From positions 18,804,001 through 18,868,000 of the forward strand of contig NW_027480422.1 of NCBI RefSeq assembly GCF_051401765.1: DNA of 64,000 nt, in the 5' to 3' direction. Shown piece after piece: positions 37,739-49,095 of the stretch. The translations under genes were made by a program, and so were the position numbers. Below the pieces are notes generated by a model. It saw only the letters and a program-made list of their open reading frames with translations, did no database searches and was not told where the DNA came from. Source of the DNA: Calliopsis andreniformis. Its lineage: Eukaryota > Arthropoda > Insecta > Hymenoptera > Andrenidae. Position 1 is the first letter of the stretch, and each line of letters begins with the position of its first letter.

Positions 37739-38956
37739 CATAGCTTTCACACTGGTTGCAATTATTCCTGTTATACGATGGAAAAACTGTGGTATTGATA
37801 TTGTATTTTATGCTTCTAGCGTAGGCTTCTTAGGCCCTAACGATTCGATCTGGTGGAACGACGCCCTAGAGTGCAGCCAAGGTTGCCCGTATCGTAGAAA
37901 TAACCATATCTTTCACACTGGTTGCAATTATTCCTGTTATACGATGGTAAAACTGTTGTATTTATTTTGTATTTTATGCCTCTGGCGTTGACTCCGAAGG
38001 CCGTAGCTATTCGATGTGGTGGAGCAACGCCCTATAGTGAAGCCTAGGTTGCCCGGTACGCAGAAATGACCATGCCTTTCACACTGGTTGCAATTATTGC
38101 TGTTATACGATGGAAAAACTGTTGTATTTATACTGTATTTTATGCTTCTGGCATTGACTTCTTTGGCCCTAACCATTCGATATGGTGGAGAAACGCCCTA
38201 GAGTGAAGCCTAGGTTGCCCGGAAAGTAGAAATGACCATTACCTCCACACTGTTTGCAATTATTCATTTTCTACAATGGAAAAACTGTTGTATTTATATT
38301 GTTTTTTATAGTTATGGCGTTGACTTCTAAGGCCGTAGCTATTGGATGTGGTGGTGTAATGCGCTAGAGTGAAGCCTAGGATGCCCGCAACATAGAAATG
38401 ACCATATCTTTAACACTGTTTGCAATTATTCCTGTTATACGATTGAAAAACTGTTGTATTTATATTGTATTTTATGCTTCTGGCGTTGGCTTCTAAGGCC
38501 GCAGCTATTCGATGTGGTGGAGCAACGCCCTAGAGTGAAGCCTAGGTTGCCAGAACGTAGAAATGACCATACCTTTCACACTGGTTGCAATTACTCATTT
38601 TATGCGATGGAAAAGCTGTTGTACATATACCGTATTTTATGCTTCTGGCATTGACTTCTTAGGCCCTAACTATTCGATCTGGTGGAGCAACGCACTAGGG
38701 TGAAGCCTAGGTTGCCCGGAGCGTAGAAATGACCATCACTTTCACACTGGTTGCAATTATCTCTGTTATACAATGGAAAAACTGTTGTATCTATTTTGTA
38801 TTTTATGCTTCTGGCGTTGACTTCTTAGGCCCTAACTATTCGATGTGGTGGAGCCACGCCCTAGAGTGTAGCCTAGGTTGCCCGGAACGTAGAAATGACC
38901 ATATCTTTCACACTGGTTGCAATTATTCCTGTTATACAAGGGAAAAACTGTTGTAT
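37732..38956 (+). repeat. 7.4-monomer block shared with 52,334-53,558
   Basis: Offset 14,602 bp (88 periods minus 6). It covers AACTGTGGTATTGATATTG, CTAACGATTCGATC, GTGCAGCCAAGG, CTCCGAAGGCC and the first part of block N. Right similarity ends where ATTTATGTTGTATT (38,954 area) becomes ATTTATTTTGTATT (53,555 area). Confidence 0.84.
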
Positions 38957-39682
38957 TTATGTTGTATTTTATGCTTCTGGCGTTGACTTCTTAGGTCCTA
39001 ACAATTCGATCTGATGGAGCATGGCCGTAGAGTGAAGCCTAGGTTGCCCGGAATGTAGAAATGACCATCACTTTCACACTGGTTGCAATTATTCCTGTAG
39101 ACGATGGAAAAACTGTGGCATTTATATTGTATTTTATGCTTCTGGCGTAGGCTTCTTAGGCCCTAACTTTTCGATATGGGGGAACCACGCCCTGGACTGA
39201 AGCCTAGGTTGCCCGGAACGTAGAAATGACCATCACTTTCACACTGGTGGCAATTATTCCTGTTATACGATGGAAAAACTGTTGTATTTACATTGTATTT
39301 TATGCTTCTGGCGTTGACTTCTTAGGTCCTAACTATTGGATCTGGTGGAGCAACGCCCTAGTGTGAAGCCTAGGTTGCCCGGAACGTACAAACGCGAATT
39401 CTTTTCACACTGGTTGTAATTATTACTGCTATACGATGGAATAGCTGTTGCAATTTTATTTTATTTTGTGTTTCTGGCGTTCACTTCTAAGGCCCGTGCT
39501 ATTCGATCTGGTGGAGCAACGCCCTAGGGTGAAGGCTAGGTTGCCCGGAACGTAGAAATGACCATGTCTTTCACACTGGTTGCAATTATTCCTGTTATAC
39601 GATGGAAAAACTGTTGTATTTATATTATATTTTATGCTTCCGGCGTTGACTTCTAGGGCCGTAGCTATTCGATGTGGTGGAG
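37982..39682 (+). repeat. 10-monomer block N, copy 2
   Basis: Second copy of 31,845-33,545. Private changes include GGTGTAATGCGC near 38,353, CAACATAGAAATG near 38,387, ATATACCG near 38,625, ACAAACGCGAATTC near 39,388, TTATTACTGC near 39,418 and GGCGTTCACTTC near 39,475. It ends at GGTGGAGCAACGCCATAGCG. Confidence 0.87.
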
Positions 39683-41724
39683 CAACGCCATAGCGTGAAG
39701 CCTAGGTTACCCGGAAAGTAGAAATGACCAGTACTTTCACACTAGTTGCAATTATTCGTATTATACGATGGAAAAACTGTTGTATTTATATTGTATTTTA
39801 TGCTTCTGGTGTAGACTTCTTATGCCCTAGCCATTCGATCTGGAGAAACAACGCCATAGAGTGAAGCCTAGGTTGCCTGGAACGTAGAAATGACCATACC
39901 TTTCATACTGGTTGCAATTATTTCTGTTACACGATGGAAAAACTGTTGTATCTATTTCGTATTTTATGCTTCTGGCGTTGACTTCTTAGGTCCTAACGAT
40001 TGGATCTGGTGGAGCAACGCCCTCTGATGAAGCCCAGGTTTCCCGGAACGTAGAAATGACCATATCTTTCACACTGGTTGCAATTATTCCTGTTATACGA
40101 TTGAAAAACTGTTGTATTTATATTGTATTTTATGCTTCTGGCGTTGCCTTCTAAGGCCGCAGCTATTCGATGTGGTGGAGCAACGCCATAGCGTGAAGCC
40201 TAGGTTACCCGGAAAGTAGAAATGACCAGTACTTTCATACTGATTGCAATTATTCGTATTATACGATGGAAAATCTGTTATATTTATATTGTATTTTAAC
40301 ATTCTGGCGTTGACTTCTAAGGCCGTAGCTATTCGATGTGGTGCAGCAACGCCCTGGAGTGAAGCCTAGGTTGCCTTGATCGTAGAAATGACCATATCTT
40401 TCACACTGGTTGCAATTATTCCTGTTATACGAAGGAAAAACTGTTGTATCTCTATTGTATTTTATGCTTCTGGCGTTGACTTCTTAGGCCCTAACTATTC
40501 GATCTGGTGGAGCAACGCCCTAGAGAGAAGCCTAGATTGCCCGGAACGTAGAAATGACCATTACGTTCAGGCATGTTGCAATTGTTCCTGTTATACGATG
40601 AAAGAACTGTTGAATTTTTATTGTGTTTTATGCGTCTGGAGTTGTTTTCTCAGGCCCTAACTATTCGACCTGGTGGACCAACGCCCTAGAGTGAAGACTA
40701 GGTTGCACGGAACGTAAAAATGCCCATTACTTTCACACTGGTTGTAATTATTCCTGTTATACTATGGAATAACTGTTGTATTTATATTTTATTTTGTGCT
40801 TCTGGCGTTGACTTCTAAGGTCCTAGCTATTCGATGTGGTGGAGCAATGCCCTGGTGTGAAGCCTAGGTTGCCTGGAACGTAGAAATGACCATACCTTTC
40901 ACACTGGTTGCAATTATTCCTGTTATACAAGGGAATGACTGTTGTATTTATATTGCAGTTTATGCTTCTGGCGTTGACTTCTTGGGCCCTAACTATTCGA
41001 TCTGGTGGAACAACGCCCTAGAGTGAAGCCTAGGTTGCCCGGAACGTAGAAATGACCATCACTTTCACACTGGATGCAATTATTCCTGTTATACGATGGA
41101 AAAACTGTTGTACCTATTTTGTATTTTATGCTTCTGGCGTTGACTTCTTAGGTCCTAAGTATTGGATCTGGTGGAGCAACGCCCTCTGATGAAGCCCAGG
41201 TTGTCCGAAACGTAGAAATGACCATAACTTTCAAACTGATTGCAATTATTCGTATTATACGATGGAAAATCTGTTATATTTATATTGTATTTTAACATTC
41301 TGGCGTTGACTTCTAAGACCGTAGCTATTCGATGTGGTGCAGCAACGCCTAGAGTGAAGCCTAGGTTGCCCTGATCGTAGAAATGACCATACCTTTCACA
41401 CTGGTTGCAATTATTCCTGTTATACGATGGAAAAACTGTTGTATTTATATTGTATTTTATGCTTCTGGCGTTGACTTCTAAGACCGTAGCTATTCGATGT
41501 GGTGCAGCAACGCCTAGAGTGAAGCCTAGGTTGCCCTGATCGTAGAAATGACCATACCTTTCACACTGGTTGCAATTATTCTTTTTATACGATAGAAAAA
41601 CTGTTGTATTTTTAATGTATTTTATGACTCTGGAGCTGTTTTCTAAGGCCCTAACTATTCGATCTGGTGGAGCAGCGCCAAAGAGTGAAGCCTAGATTGC
41701 CCGGAAAGTAGTAATGACCATTAC
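39683..41724 (+). repeat. Diverged satellite zone with a 3-monomer and a 1-monomer duplication
   Basis: About 12 monomers. GCAACGCCATAGCGTGAAGC at 39,682 recurs at 40,180 (498 bp, 3 periods). CGTAGCTATTCGATGTGGTG after GACTTCTAAGAC recurs 165 bp later (see the 41.3 kb entry). Other marks are CTCTGATGAAGCCCAGG (40,023 and 41,191 areas) and TTTAACATTCTGGCG (40,296 and 41,291 areas), also seen at 36,314. No gene seen. Confidence 0.78.
41300..41586 (+). repeat. Single-monomer tandem duplication (165 bp)
   Basis: GACTTCTAAGACC at 41,308 recurs at 41,473, 165 bp on. Both copies share the rare GTGGTGCAGCAACG, the one-base-short AACGCCTAGAGTG and GCCCTGATCGTAG. The second copy departs at TTATTCTTTTTATACG near 41,580. 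This is the smallest duplication step seen in the window. Confidence 0.83.
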
Positions 41725-42630
41725 TTTCACATTGGTTGTAATTATTCCGCTTATACGATGGAATAACTGTTGTATTTATATTTTATTTTATGCTTGTGGC
41801 GTTGACTTCTAAGGCCATAGCTATTCGATCTGGTGGTGCAACGCCCTAGAGTGAAGCCTAGGTTGCACGGAACGTAGAAATGACCATTACGTTCAGGCAT
41901 GTTGCAATTGTTCCTGTTATACGATGAAAGAACTGTTGTATTTTTATTGTGTTTTGCGTGTCTGGAGTTGTTTTCCCAGGCCCTAGCTATTCGACCTAGT
42001 GGACCAACGCCCTAGAGTGAAGCCTAGGTTGCACGGAACGTAGAAATGCCCATTACTTTCACATTGGTTATAATTATTCCTGTTACACGATGGAATAACT
42101 GTTGTATTTATATTTTATTTTATGCTTCTGGCGTTGACTTCTAAGGCCCTAACTATTCGATCTGGTGGAGCAATGTTCTAGAGTAAAGCCTAGGTTGCCC
42201 GGAACGTAGAAATGACCATTAGTTTCACACTGGCTGCAATTATTCGTTTTATACGATGGAAAAACTGTTGTACGTATATCGTATTTTATGCTTCTGGCGT
42301 TGACTTCTTAGGCCCTAACTATTGGATGTGGTGGAGCAACGCCCTGCAGTGAAGCCTAGGCTGCCCGGAACGTAGAAATGACCATTACCTTCACACTGTT
42401 TGCAAATATACATTATATACGATGGAAAAGCTGTTATATCTATTTTGTATTTTTTGCTTCTGGCGCTGACTTCCTAGGTCCTAACTATTGGATCTGGTGG
42501 AGCAACGCCCAGGGGTGAAGCCTAGGTTGCGCGGAACGTAGAAATGACCATAACTTTCACACTGGTTTCAATTATTCGTTTTATACAATGGAAAAACTGT
42601 TCTATTTATTTTGTATTTTATGCTTCGGGC

Positions 42631-42796
42631 GTTGACTTCTAAGGCCCTAACTATTCGATCTGGTGGAGCAACGCCCTAGAGTGAAGCCTAGGTTGCCCGG
42701 AACGTAGAAATGACCATTACCTTCACACTGTTTGCGATTATTCATTTTATACGATGGTAAAACTGTTGTACATATATCGTATTTTATGCTTCTGGC
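42631..42796 (+). repeat. Reference satellite monomer (166 bp)
   Basis: A near-consensus copy running from one GTTGAC to the base before the next. In order it holds a 5' block (GGCCCTAACTATTCGATCTGG region, about phase 13-33), a conserved GC-richer core (GCAACGCCCTAGAGTGAAGC and CTAGGTTGCCCGGAACGTAG, about phase 38-77), AAATGACCATTA, a CACACTG box, a variable 15 bp block after GCAATTATT or GCGATTATT (about phase 112-126), the AAACTGTTG box, and an AT-rich tail ending ATTTTATGCTTCTGGC. This copy carries the CATTTTATACGATGG allele of the variable block and the ACATATATCG allele of the tail. Confidence 0.9.
42668..42696. other. Imperfect dyad (potential hairpin) in the monomer core, shown in the reference copy
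   Basis: Seen: GCAA, then CGC, then CCTAG, then AGTGAAGC, then CTAGG, then TTGC. CCTAG pairs with CTAGG (5 bp, 8-nt loop), and GCAA pairs with TTGC outside a 3-nt bulge on one side. The same arrangement recurs in most monomers, although variants such as CCTAGGG, CCTAGAT or GCAATGCC weaken one arm. Whether it forms a structure in vivo is inference. Confidence 0.6.
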
Positions 42797-43310
42797 GTTG
42801 ACTTCTTAGGCCCTAACTACTCGATCAGGTGGAGCAACGGCCTAGGGTGAAGCCTAGGTTGCCCGGAACGTAGAAATGACCATAACTTTCATACTGGTTG
42901 CAATTATTCGTTTTATACGATGGAAAAGCTGTTGTATTAATTTTGTATTTGGTGCCTCTGGCGTTTACTTCTTAGACCCTAGCTACTCGATCAGGTGGAG
43001 CAACGCCCTAGGGTGAAGCCTAGGTTGCCCGGAACGTAGAAATGATCATAACTTTCATACTGGTTGCAATTATTCGTTTTATACGATGGAAAGACTGTTG
43101 TATTAATTTTGTATTTGGTGCGTCTGGCGAAGACTTCTTAGGCCCTAACTATTCGATCCGGTGGAGCAACGCCGTAGAGTCAAGCCTAGGTTGCCCGGAA
43201 TGTAGAAATGACCATCACTTTCACACTGGTTGCAATTATTCTTGTTATACGCTGGAAAAACTGTTGTATTTATTTAGTATTTTATGCTTCTGGCATTGAC
43301 TTCTAAGGCC

Positions 43311-44746
43311 CTAGCTATTCCATCTGGTGGAGCAACGCCCTAGAGTGGAGCCTAGGTCGCCCGAAATGTAGAAATGACATTTACTTTCACACTGTTTGCA
43401 AATGTACATTATATACGATGGAAAAGCTGTTGTATTTATATTGTATTTTATGCTTCTGGCATTGACTTCTAAGGCCCTAGCTATTCCATCTGGTGGAGCA
43501 ACGCCCTAGAGTGGAGCCTAGGTCGCCCGAAACGTGGAAATGACCATTACTTTCACTCTGGTTGCAATTATTCCAGCTATACGATGGACAAACTGTTGGA
43601 TTTTGATTGTACTTTATACTTCTGGCGTTGACTTCTAAGGCCCTATGTATTTGATCTGGTGTAGCAATCCCTCAGAGTTAAGTCTAGGATGCCCGCAACA
43701 TAGAAATGTCTATTACTTTCACACTGGTTGCAATTATTCGTTTTATACGATGGAAAAACTGTTGTACATATATCGTATTTTATGCTTCTGGCGTTGACTT
43801 CTTAGGCCCTAACTATTCGATCAGGTGGAGCAACGCCCTAGGGTGAAGCCTAGGTTGTCCGGAACGTAGAAATGACCATAACTTTCATACTGGTTGCAAT
43901 TATTCGTTTTATACGATGGAAAAACTGTTGTATTTATTTTGTATTTGGTGCTTCTGGCGTTGAATTCTTAGGCCCTAACTGTTAGAAGTGGAGGGCCAAC
44001 GGCCTAAAGTGAAGCCTAGGTTGCCCGGAACGTAGAAATAACCATATCTTTCAGACTGGTTGCAATTATTCCTGTTATACGATGAAAAAAACGTTGTATT
44101 TCTATTGCATTTTATGCTTCAGGCGTTGACTTCTAAGGGCGTAGCTATTCGATGTGGTGGAGAAACGCCCTAGAGTGAAGCCTAGGTTGCCCGGAAAGTA
44201 GAAATGGCCATTACCTCCACACTGTTTGCAATTATTCATTTTATACAATGCAAAAACTGTTGTATTTATATTGTTTTTTATAGTTATGGCGTTGACTTCT
44301 AAGGCCGTAGCTGTTCGATGTGGTGGAGCAATGCCCTACAGTGTAGCCTAGGGTGCCCGCAATGTAGAAATGACCATACTTTTCACACTGTTTGCAATTA
44401 TTCCTGTTATACGATTGAAAAACTGTAGTATTTATATTGTATTTTATGCTTCTGGCGTTGACTTCTAAGGCCGCAGCTATTCGATGTGGTGGAGCAACGC
44501 CCTAGAGTGTAGCCTAGGGTGCCCGGAACGTAGAAATGACCATACCTTTCACACTGGTTGCAATTATTCCTGTTATACAAGGGAAAAACTGTTGTATTTA
44601 TATTGTATTTTATGCTTCTGGCGTTGACTTCTTAGGCCCTAACTATTGGATCTGGTGGACCAACGCCGTAGAGTGAAGCCTAGGTTGCCCGGAACGTAGA
44701 AATGACCATTACGTCCACACTGTTTGCAATTATTCATGTTACACAG
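43311..44746 (+). repeat. Patchwork satellite monomers
   Basis: About 8.6 monomers. CATCTGGTGGAGC with GTGGAGCCTAGGTCGCCCG occurs at about 43,321 and 43,487 (one monomer apart), a small tandem duplication with a few differences. The right part, about 44,150-44,740, carries the GTTTTTTATAGTTATGG and GTTACACAGTGG variants known from block A. No gene seen. Confidence 0.78.
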
Positions 44747-46434
44747 TGGAAAAACTGTTGTATTTATATTGTATTTTATGCTTCTGGCATTGACTTCTAA
44801 GGCCCTAACTATTCGATGTGGTTGAGCACCGCCCTAGAGTGAAGCCTAGATTGCCCGGAACGTGGAAATGACCATAACTATCAGACTGGTTACAATTACT
44901 CGTTTTATACGATGGAAGGACTGTTGTATTTATATTGTATTTTATAGTTATGGCGTTGTGTTCTAGGGCCGTAGCTATTCGATGTGGTTAAGCAACGCCC
45001 TAGAGTGAAGCCTAGATTGCCCGGAACGTAGAAATGGCCATAAGTTTCATACTGGTTGCAATTATTCGTTTTATACGATGGAAAAACTGTTGTATTTATA
45101 TTGCTTTTTATAGTTATGGCGTTGACTTCTAAGGCCGTAGCTGTTCGATGTGGTGGAGCAATGCCCTAGAGCGTAGCCTAGGGTGCCCGTAACGTAGAAA
45201 TGACCATTACCTCCACACTGTTTGCAATTATTCATTTTATACAATGGAAAAACTGTTGTATTTATATCGTTTTTTATAGTTATGGCGTTGACTTCTAAGG
45301 CCGTAGCTGTTCGATGTGGTGGAGCAATGCAATAGAGTGTAGCCTAGAGTGCCCGCAACGTAGAAATGACCATTACTTCCACACTGTTTGCAATTATTCA
45401 TATTATGCAGTGGAACATCTGTTGTATTTATATGGCATTTTATGCTTCTGGCATTGACTTCTAAGGCCCTAACTATTCGATGTGGTGGAGCAACGCCCTA
45501 GAGTGAAGCCTAGGTTGCCCGGAACGTAGAAATGACCATAGCTTTCACACTGGTTGCAATTATTCCTGTTATACAAGGGAAAAACTGTTGTATTTATATT
45601 GTATTTTATGCTTCTGGCGTTGACTTCTTAGGCCCTAAGTGTTCGATCTGGTGGAGCATGGCCCTAGAGAGAAGCGTAGGTTGCCAGGAATGTAGAAATG
45701 ACCATCACTTTCACACTGGTTGCAATTATTCTTGTTATACGATTGAAAAACTGTTGTATTTATACTGTATTTTATGCTTCTGGCGTTGACTTCTAAGGCC
45801 GCAGCTATTCGATGTGGTGGAGAAACGCCCTAGAGTGAAGCCTAGATTGCCCGGAAAGTAGAAATGACCATTACCTCCACACTGTTTGCAATTATTCATT
45901 TTATACAATGGAAAAACTGTTGTATTTATAATGTTTTTTATAGTTATGGCGTTGACTTCTAAGGTCTTAGCTATTCGATGTGGTGGAGCAATGCCCTAGA
46001 GTAAAGCCTAGGATGCCCGCAACGTAGAAATGACCATACCTTTCACACTGTTTGCAATTATTCCTGTTATACGACTCAAAAACTGTTGTAGTTATATTGT
46101 ATTTTATGCTTCTGGCGTTGACTTCTAAGGCCGGAGCTATTCGATGTGGTGGAGCAACGCCCTAGAGTGAAGCCTAGGTTGCCCGGAACGTAGAAATGAC
46201 CATACATTTCACACTGGTTGCAATTATTCCTGTTATACAAGGGAAAAACTGTTGTATTTATATTGTATTTTATGCTTCTGGCGTTGACTTAATGGGCCCT
46301 AACTATTCTATCTTGAGGAGCAATGCCCTAGAGTGAAGCCTAGGTTGCCAGGAATGCAGAAATAACCATCACTTTCACACGGTTGGCAATTATTCCTGTT
46401 ATACGATGGACAAACTGTTGGATTTTTAATGTAC
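44747..46434 (+). repeat. X plus Y 10-monomer unit, copy 1
   Basis: Matches 59,845-61,532 at an offset of 15,098 bp (91 periods minus 8): GAGCACC at 44,824 / 59,922 and TTGCCAGGAATG at 45,681 / 60,779. X is the GAGCACC module ending in AGTGGAACATCTG and TATATGGCAT; Y starts near 45,605 with CTTAGGCCCTAAGTGTTCG and ends with GGACAAACTG and TTTTTAATGTAC. Confidence 0.87.
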
Positions 46435-47031
46435 TTTATGCTTCTGGCGTTGACTTCTTAGGCCCTAAGTGTTCGATCTGGTGGAGCATGGCCCTAGAGT
46501 GAAGCGTAGGTTGCCAGGAATGTAGAAATGACCATCACTTTCACACTGGTTGCAATTATTCTTGTTATACGATTGAAAAACTGTTGTATTTATACTGTAT
46601 TTTATGCTTCTGGCGTTGACTTCTAAGGCCGCAGCTATTCGATGTGGTGGAGAAACGCCCTAGAGTGAAGCCTAGATTGCCCGGAAAGTAGAAATGACCA
46701 TTACCTCCACACTGTTTGCAATTATTCATTTTATACAATGGAAAAACTGTTGTATTTATAATGTTTTTTATAGTTATGGCGTTGACTTCTAAGGTCTTAG
46801 CTATTCGATGTGGTGGAGCAATGCCCTAGAGTAAAGCCTAGGATGCCCGCAACGTAGAAATGACCATACCTTTCACACTGTTTGCAATTATTCCTGTTAT
46901 ACGACTCAAAAACTGTTGTAGTTATATTGTATTTTATGCTTCTGGCGTTGACTTCTAAGGCCGGAGCTATTCGATGTGGTGGAGCAACGCCCTAGAGTGA
47001 AGCCTAGGTTGCCCGGAACGTAGAAATGACC
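46435..47031 (+). repeat. Second, truncated Y half-unit
   Basis: TTGCCAGGAATG at 46,511 is 830 bp (5 periods) after 45,681, and the two Y copies agree through ACGACTCAAAAACTG and GCCGGAGCTATTCG. At 47,031 the expected ACCATACATTTC is replaced by ACCACACCTTTC and the rest of Y is lost, so the copy is about 3.6 monomers long. Confidence 0.86.
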
Positions 47032-47415
47032 ACACCTTTCACACTGGTTAAAATTATGCCTGTTATACGATGGAAAAGCTGTTGTATTTGTATTGTCTTT
47101 TATGCTTCTGGCGTAGACTTCTTAGGCCCTAACTATTCGATCTGGTGGAACGACGCCCTAGAGTGCAGCCTAGGTTGCCCGTATCGCAGAAATGACCATA
47201 CCTTTCACACTGGTTGCAATTATTCCTGTTATACGATGGTAAAACTGTTGTATTTCTATTGTAGTTTATGCTTCTGGCGTTGACTTGTTAGGCCCTAACT
47301 ATTCGATCTGGTGGAGCAACGCCCTAGAGAGAAGCCTAGATTGCCCGGAACGTAGAAATGACCATAACTATCAGACTGGTTGCAATTATTCGTTTTATAC
47401 GATGGAAAGACTGTT
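47026..47415 (+). repeat. Two-monomer segment shared with 49,349-49,738
   Basis: Offset 2,323 bp (14 periods minus 1). Marks are ACCACACCTTTCACACTGG, AATTATGCCTG, TTGTATTGTCTTTTATGC, GGCGTAGACTTC, GAACGACGCCC, GTGCAGCC and ATTGTAGTTTATGC. The copies part where TACATATATCG here becomes TTTATATCGTTTTTT there. Confidence 0.82.
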
Positions 47416-47929
47416 GTACATATATCGTATTTTATGTCTCTGGCGTTTACTTCTTAGGCCCTAGCTATTCGATCTGGAGGAGCAACGCCCTAGGGTGAAG
47501 CCTAGGTTGCCCTGAACGTAGAAATAACTATAACTTTCATACTGGTTGCAATTATTCGTTTTATACAATGGAAAAACTGTTGTATTTATATTGTATTTTA
47601 TGCTTCAGGCGTTGACTTCTTAGCCCCTAACTATTCGCTCTGGTGGAACAACGCCCTAGAGTGATGCCTAGGTCGCCCGGAACGTAGAAATGACCATTAC
47701 TTGCACACTGGATGCAATTATTCGTTTTATACGATGGAAAAACTGTTGTATTTATTTTGTATTTGGTGCTCCTGGCGTTGACTTCTTAGGCCCTAACTAT
47801 TGGATCTGGTGGACCAACGCCCTAGAGTGAAGCCTAGGTTGCCCGGGACGTAGAAATGACCATTACTTCCACACTGTTTGCAATTATTCATATTATACTG
47901 TGGAAAGACTGTTGTATGTATATTGTATT
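47416..47929 (+). repeat. Satellite monomers linking two modules
   Basis: About three monomers. They carry ATTTGGTGCTCCTGG and CGCTCTGGTGGAACAACG types and an unusual TTAGCCCCTAAC near 47,621. No long partner assigned and no other feature seen. Confidence 0.75.
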
Positions 47930-49095
47930 TTATGCTTCTTGCGTTGACTTCTAAGGCCGCAGCTATTCGATGTGGTGGAGAAACGCCCTAGAGTGAAGCC
48001 TAGGTTGCCCGGAATGTAGAAATGACCATACCTTTCACACTGGTTGCAATTATTCCTGTTATACAAGGAAAAAACTGTTGTATTTATATTGTATTTTATG
48101 CTCCTGCCGTTGACTTCCTGGGCCCTAACGATTCTATCTGGAGGAGCAACGCCCTAGAGTGAAGCCTAGGTTGCCCGGAATGTAGAAATGACCATCACTT
48201 TCACACTGGTGGCAATTATTCCTGTTATACGATGGACAAACAGTTGGATTTTTAATGTACTTTATGCTTCTGGCGTTGACTTCTAAGGCCCTATGTATTC
48301 GATCTGGTGGAGCAATGTCTCAGTGTTAAGTCTAGGATTCCCGGAACGTAGAAATGGCCGTTACTTTCACACTGGTTGCAATTATTCATATTATGCGATG
48401 GAAAAACTGTTGTACATATATCGTATTTTATGCTTCTGGCATTGACTTCTTAGGCCCTAACCATTCGATCTGGTGGAGCAACGCCCTAGGGTGAAGTCTC
48501 GGTTGCCCGGAACGTAGAAATGACAATAACTATCTCACTGGTTGCACTTATTCGTTTTATACGATGGATAGACTGTTGTATTTATATTGTATTTTATAGT
48601 TATGGCGTTGTCTTCTTGGGCCGTAGCTATTCGATGTGGTTGAGCAACGCCCTAGAGTGAAGCCAACGTTGCCCGGAACGTAGAAATGACCATTACTTCC
48701 ACACTGTTTGCAATTATTCCTATTATACAGTGGAACAACTGTTGTATTTATATGGCATTTTATGCTTCTGGCATTGACTTCTAAGGCCCTAACTATTCGA
48801 TGTGGTGGAGCAACGCCCTAGAGTGAAGCCTAGGTTGCCCGGAACGTTGAAATGACCATAGCTTTCACACTGGTTGCAATTATTCCTGTTATACGATGGA
48901 CAAACTGTTGTATTTATATTGTATTTTATGCTTCTGGCGTTGACTTCCTAGGCCCTAACTATTCGATCTGGTTGAGCATGGCCCTAGAGTGAAGCCTAGG
49001 TTGCCCGGAATGTAGAAATGACCATCACTTTCACACTGGTTGCAATTATTCTTGTTATACGATGGAAAAACTGTTGTATTTATATTGTATTTTAT
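47930..49095 (+). repeat. V-type string, diverged copy (7 monomers)
   Basis: Same variant order as 12,748-13,9xx and 30.5-31.7 kb: CTTCTTGCGTTG, GGAGAAACGCCC, GCCGTTGACTTCC, TTTTTAATGTAC, GTCTCAGTGTTAAG, ACTATCTCACTGG, GGAACGTTGAAATG, GAGCATGGCCC. Private changes include CTAACGATTCTATC (48,124), AAACAGTTGG (48,238), GACAATAAC (48,521), TTGCACTTATTCG (48,541) and CTTCTTGGGCCG (48,611). It carries more changes than the other copies, so it is probably an older one. Confidence 0.8.

Larger units (their letters stand above)
41725..43310 (+). repeat. 9.5-monomer block Q, copy 1
   Basis: Matches 58,317-59,902 at a constant offset of 16,592 bp (100 periods minus 8): GTTCAGGC at 41,891 / 58,483 and CAATGTTCTAGAG at 42,171 / 58,763. 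Other marks are TATTCCGCTTATACG, TACGTATATCG, CCCTGCAGTGAAG, ATATACATTATATACG, CAGGGGTGAAG and AGTCAAGCC. Part of it also matches about 50.9-51.25 and 51.45-52.33 kb. Confidence 0.85.

Noticed and set aside
42631..42796. RNA polymerase III promoter or tRNA-derived element
   Set aside because: TTCGATC, or GTTCGATCT in some copies, resembles a B box core, but the following bases do not fit and no A box lies at a suitable distance upstream. There is also no A-rich tail of a SINE.
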